NCBI GenBank assembly: GCA_009602735.1
Contig: WELA01007584.1
Location: forward strand, 202,234-266,233
Reading direction: 5' to 3'
DNA from: Mesotaenium endlicherianum
Lineage: Eukaryota; Streptophyta; Zygnematophyceae; Zygnematales; Mesotaeniaceae
DNA: 64,000 nt
The position numbers were made by a program, and so were the translations under genes. Within the stretch, counting starts at the first letter, position 1. Every line of letters starts with the position of its first letter. This document shows, in pieces, positions 63,977-64,000 of the stretch. Below the pieces are notes generated by a model that saw only the letters and a program-made list of their open reading frames with translations, made no database searches and had not been told where the DNA came from.

Positions 63977-64000
63977 TTTGCAACTTTGAATCTATGTTCT

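Overview
The window looks like nuclear DNA of a streptophyte (green plant lineage). It holds nucleus-encoded genes for chloroplast proteins split by many GT-AG introns. Among them are a plastid ribosome recycling factor and a redox-regulated NADP-malate dehydrogenase carrying both land-plant-type regulatory cysteine pairs. Between the genes lie chromodomain-bearing Ty3/Gypsy retrotransposons and their LTRs. The mix of gene style and repeats would fit a charophyte alga such as Chara or an early land plant; the species is an inference and was not verified.

Layout. 1-10 kb is a nested graveyard of Gypsy elements, all coding on the minus strand: an LTR at the left edge, two related broken chromovirus copies, and between them a coiled-coil gag-like module bracketed by two ~720-bp LTR-like repeats in opposite orientation. 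10-12.4 kb shows only a 175-bp tandem duplication and microsatellite sequence. 12.4-21.1 kb is a host gene cluster: a small PPR protein (minus), an intron-bearing tRNA-Ser(GCU), and an 11-exon ribosome recycling factor gene (plus). 24.1-27.3 kb holds a low-complexity RING-H2 protein gene. 29.1-30.1 kb holds an unknown single-span membrane protein (minus). 32.1-37.6 kb is a complete 14-exon chloroplast NADP-MDH gene. 39.3-44.8 kb is a young chromovirus with near-identical 503-bp LTRs and a 5-bp target duplication. 46.4-47.5 kb is a probable two-exon gene of unknown function. 48.5-56.6 kb is a large FAD-dependent monooxygenase gene of the plant EMB2421-like type, interrupted by a 521-base assembly gap. 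56.6-64 kb is AT-rich, with a nested LTR-in-LTR, decayed open frames and a solo LTR with a clear TATTG target duplication.

How the genes fit together. The host genes do not form a pathway or operon; they are ordinary independent nuclear genes. Two of them act in the chloroplast: RRF recycles 70S ribosomes, and NADP-MDH exports reducing power as malate under thioredoxin control. The PPR protein is probably organellar. The RING protein probably acts in ubiquitination. Exon boundaries were placed by eye from GT-AG sites, reading phase and remembered family sequences; no search or alignment was run.

Nothing in the window amounts to a clear new biological system. The most unusual items are the intron in tRNA-Ser(GCU), the inverted LTR pair around a gag-like module without a zinc knuckle, and the two unknown host genes.
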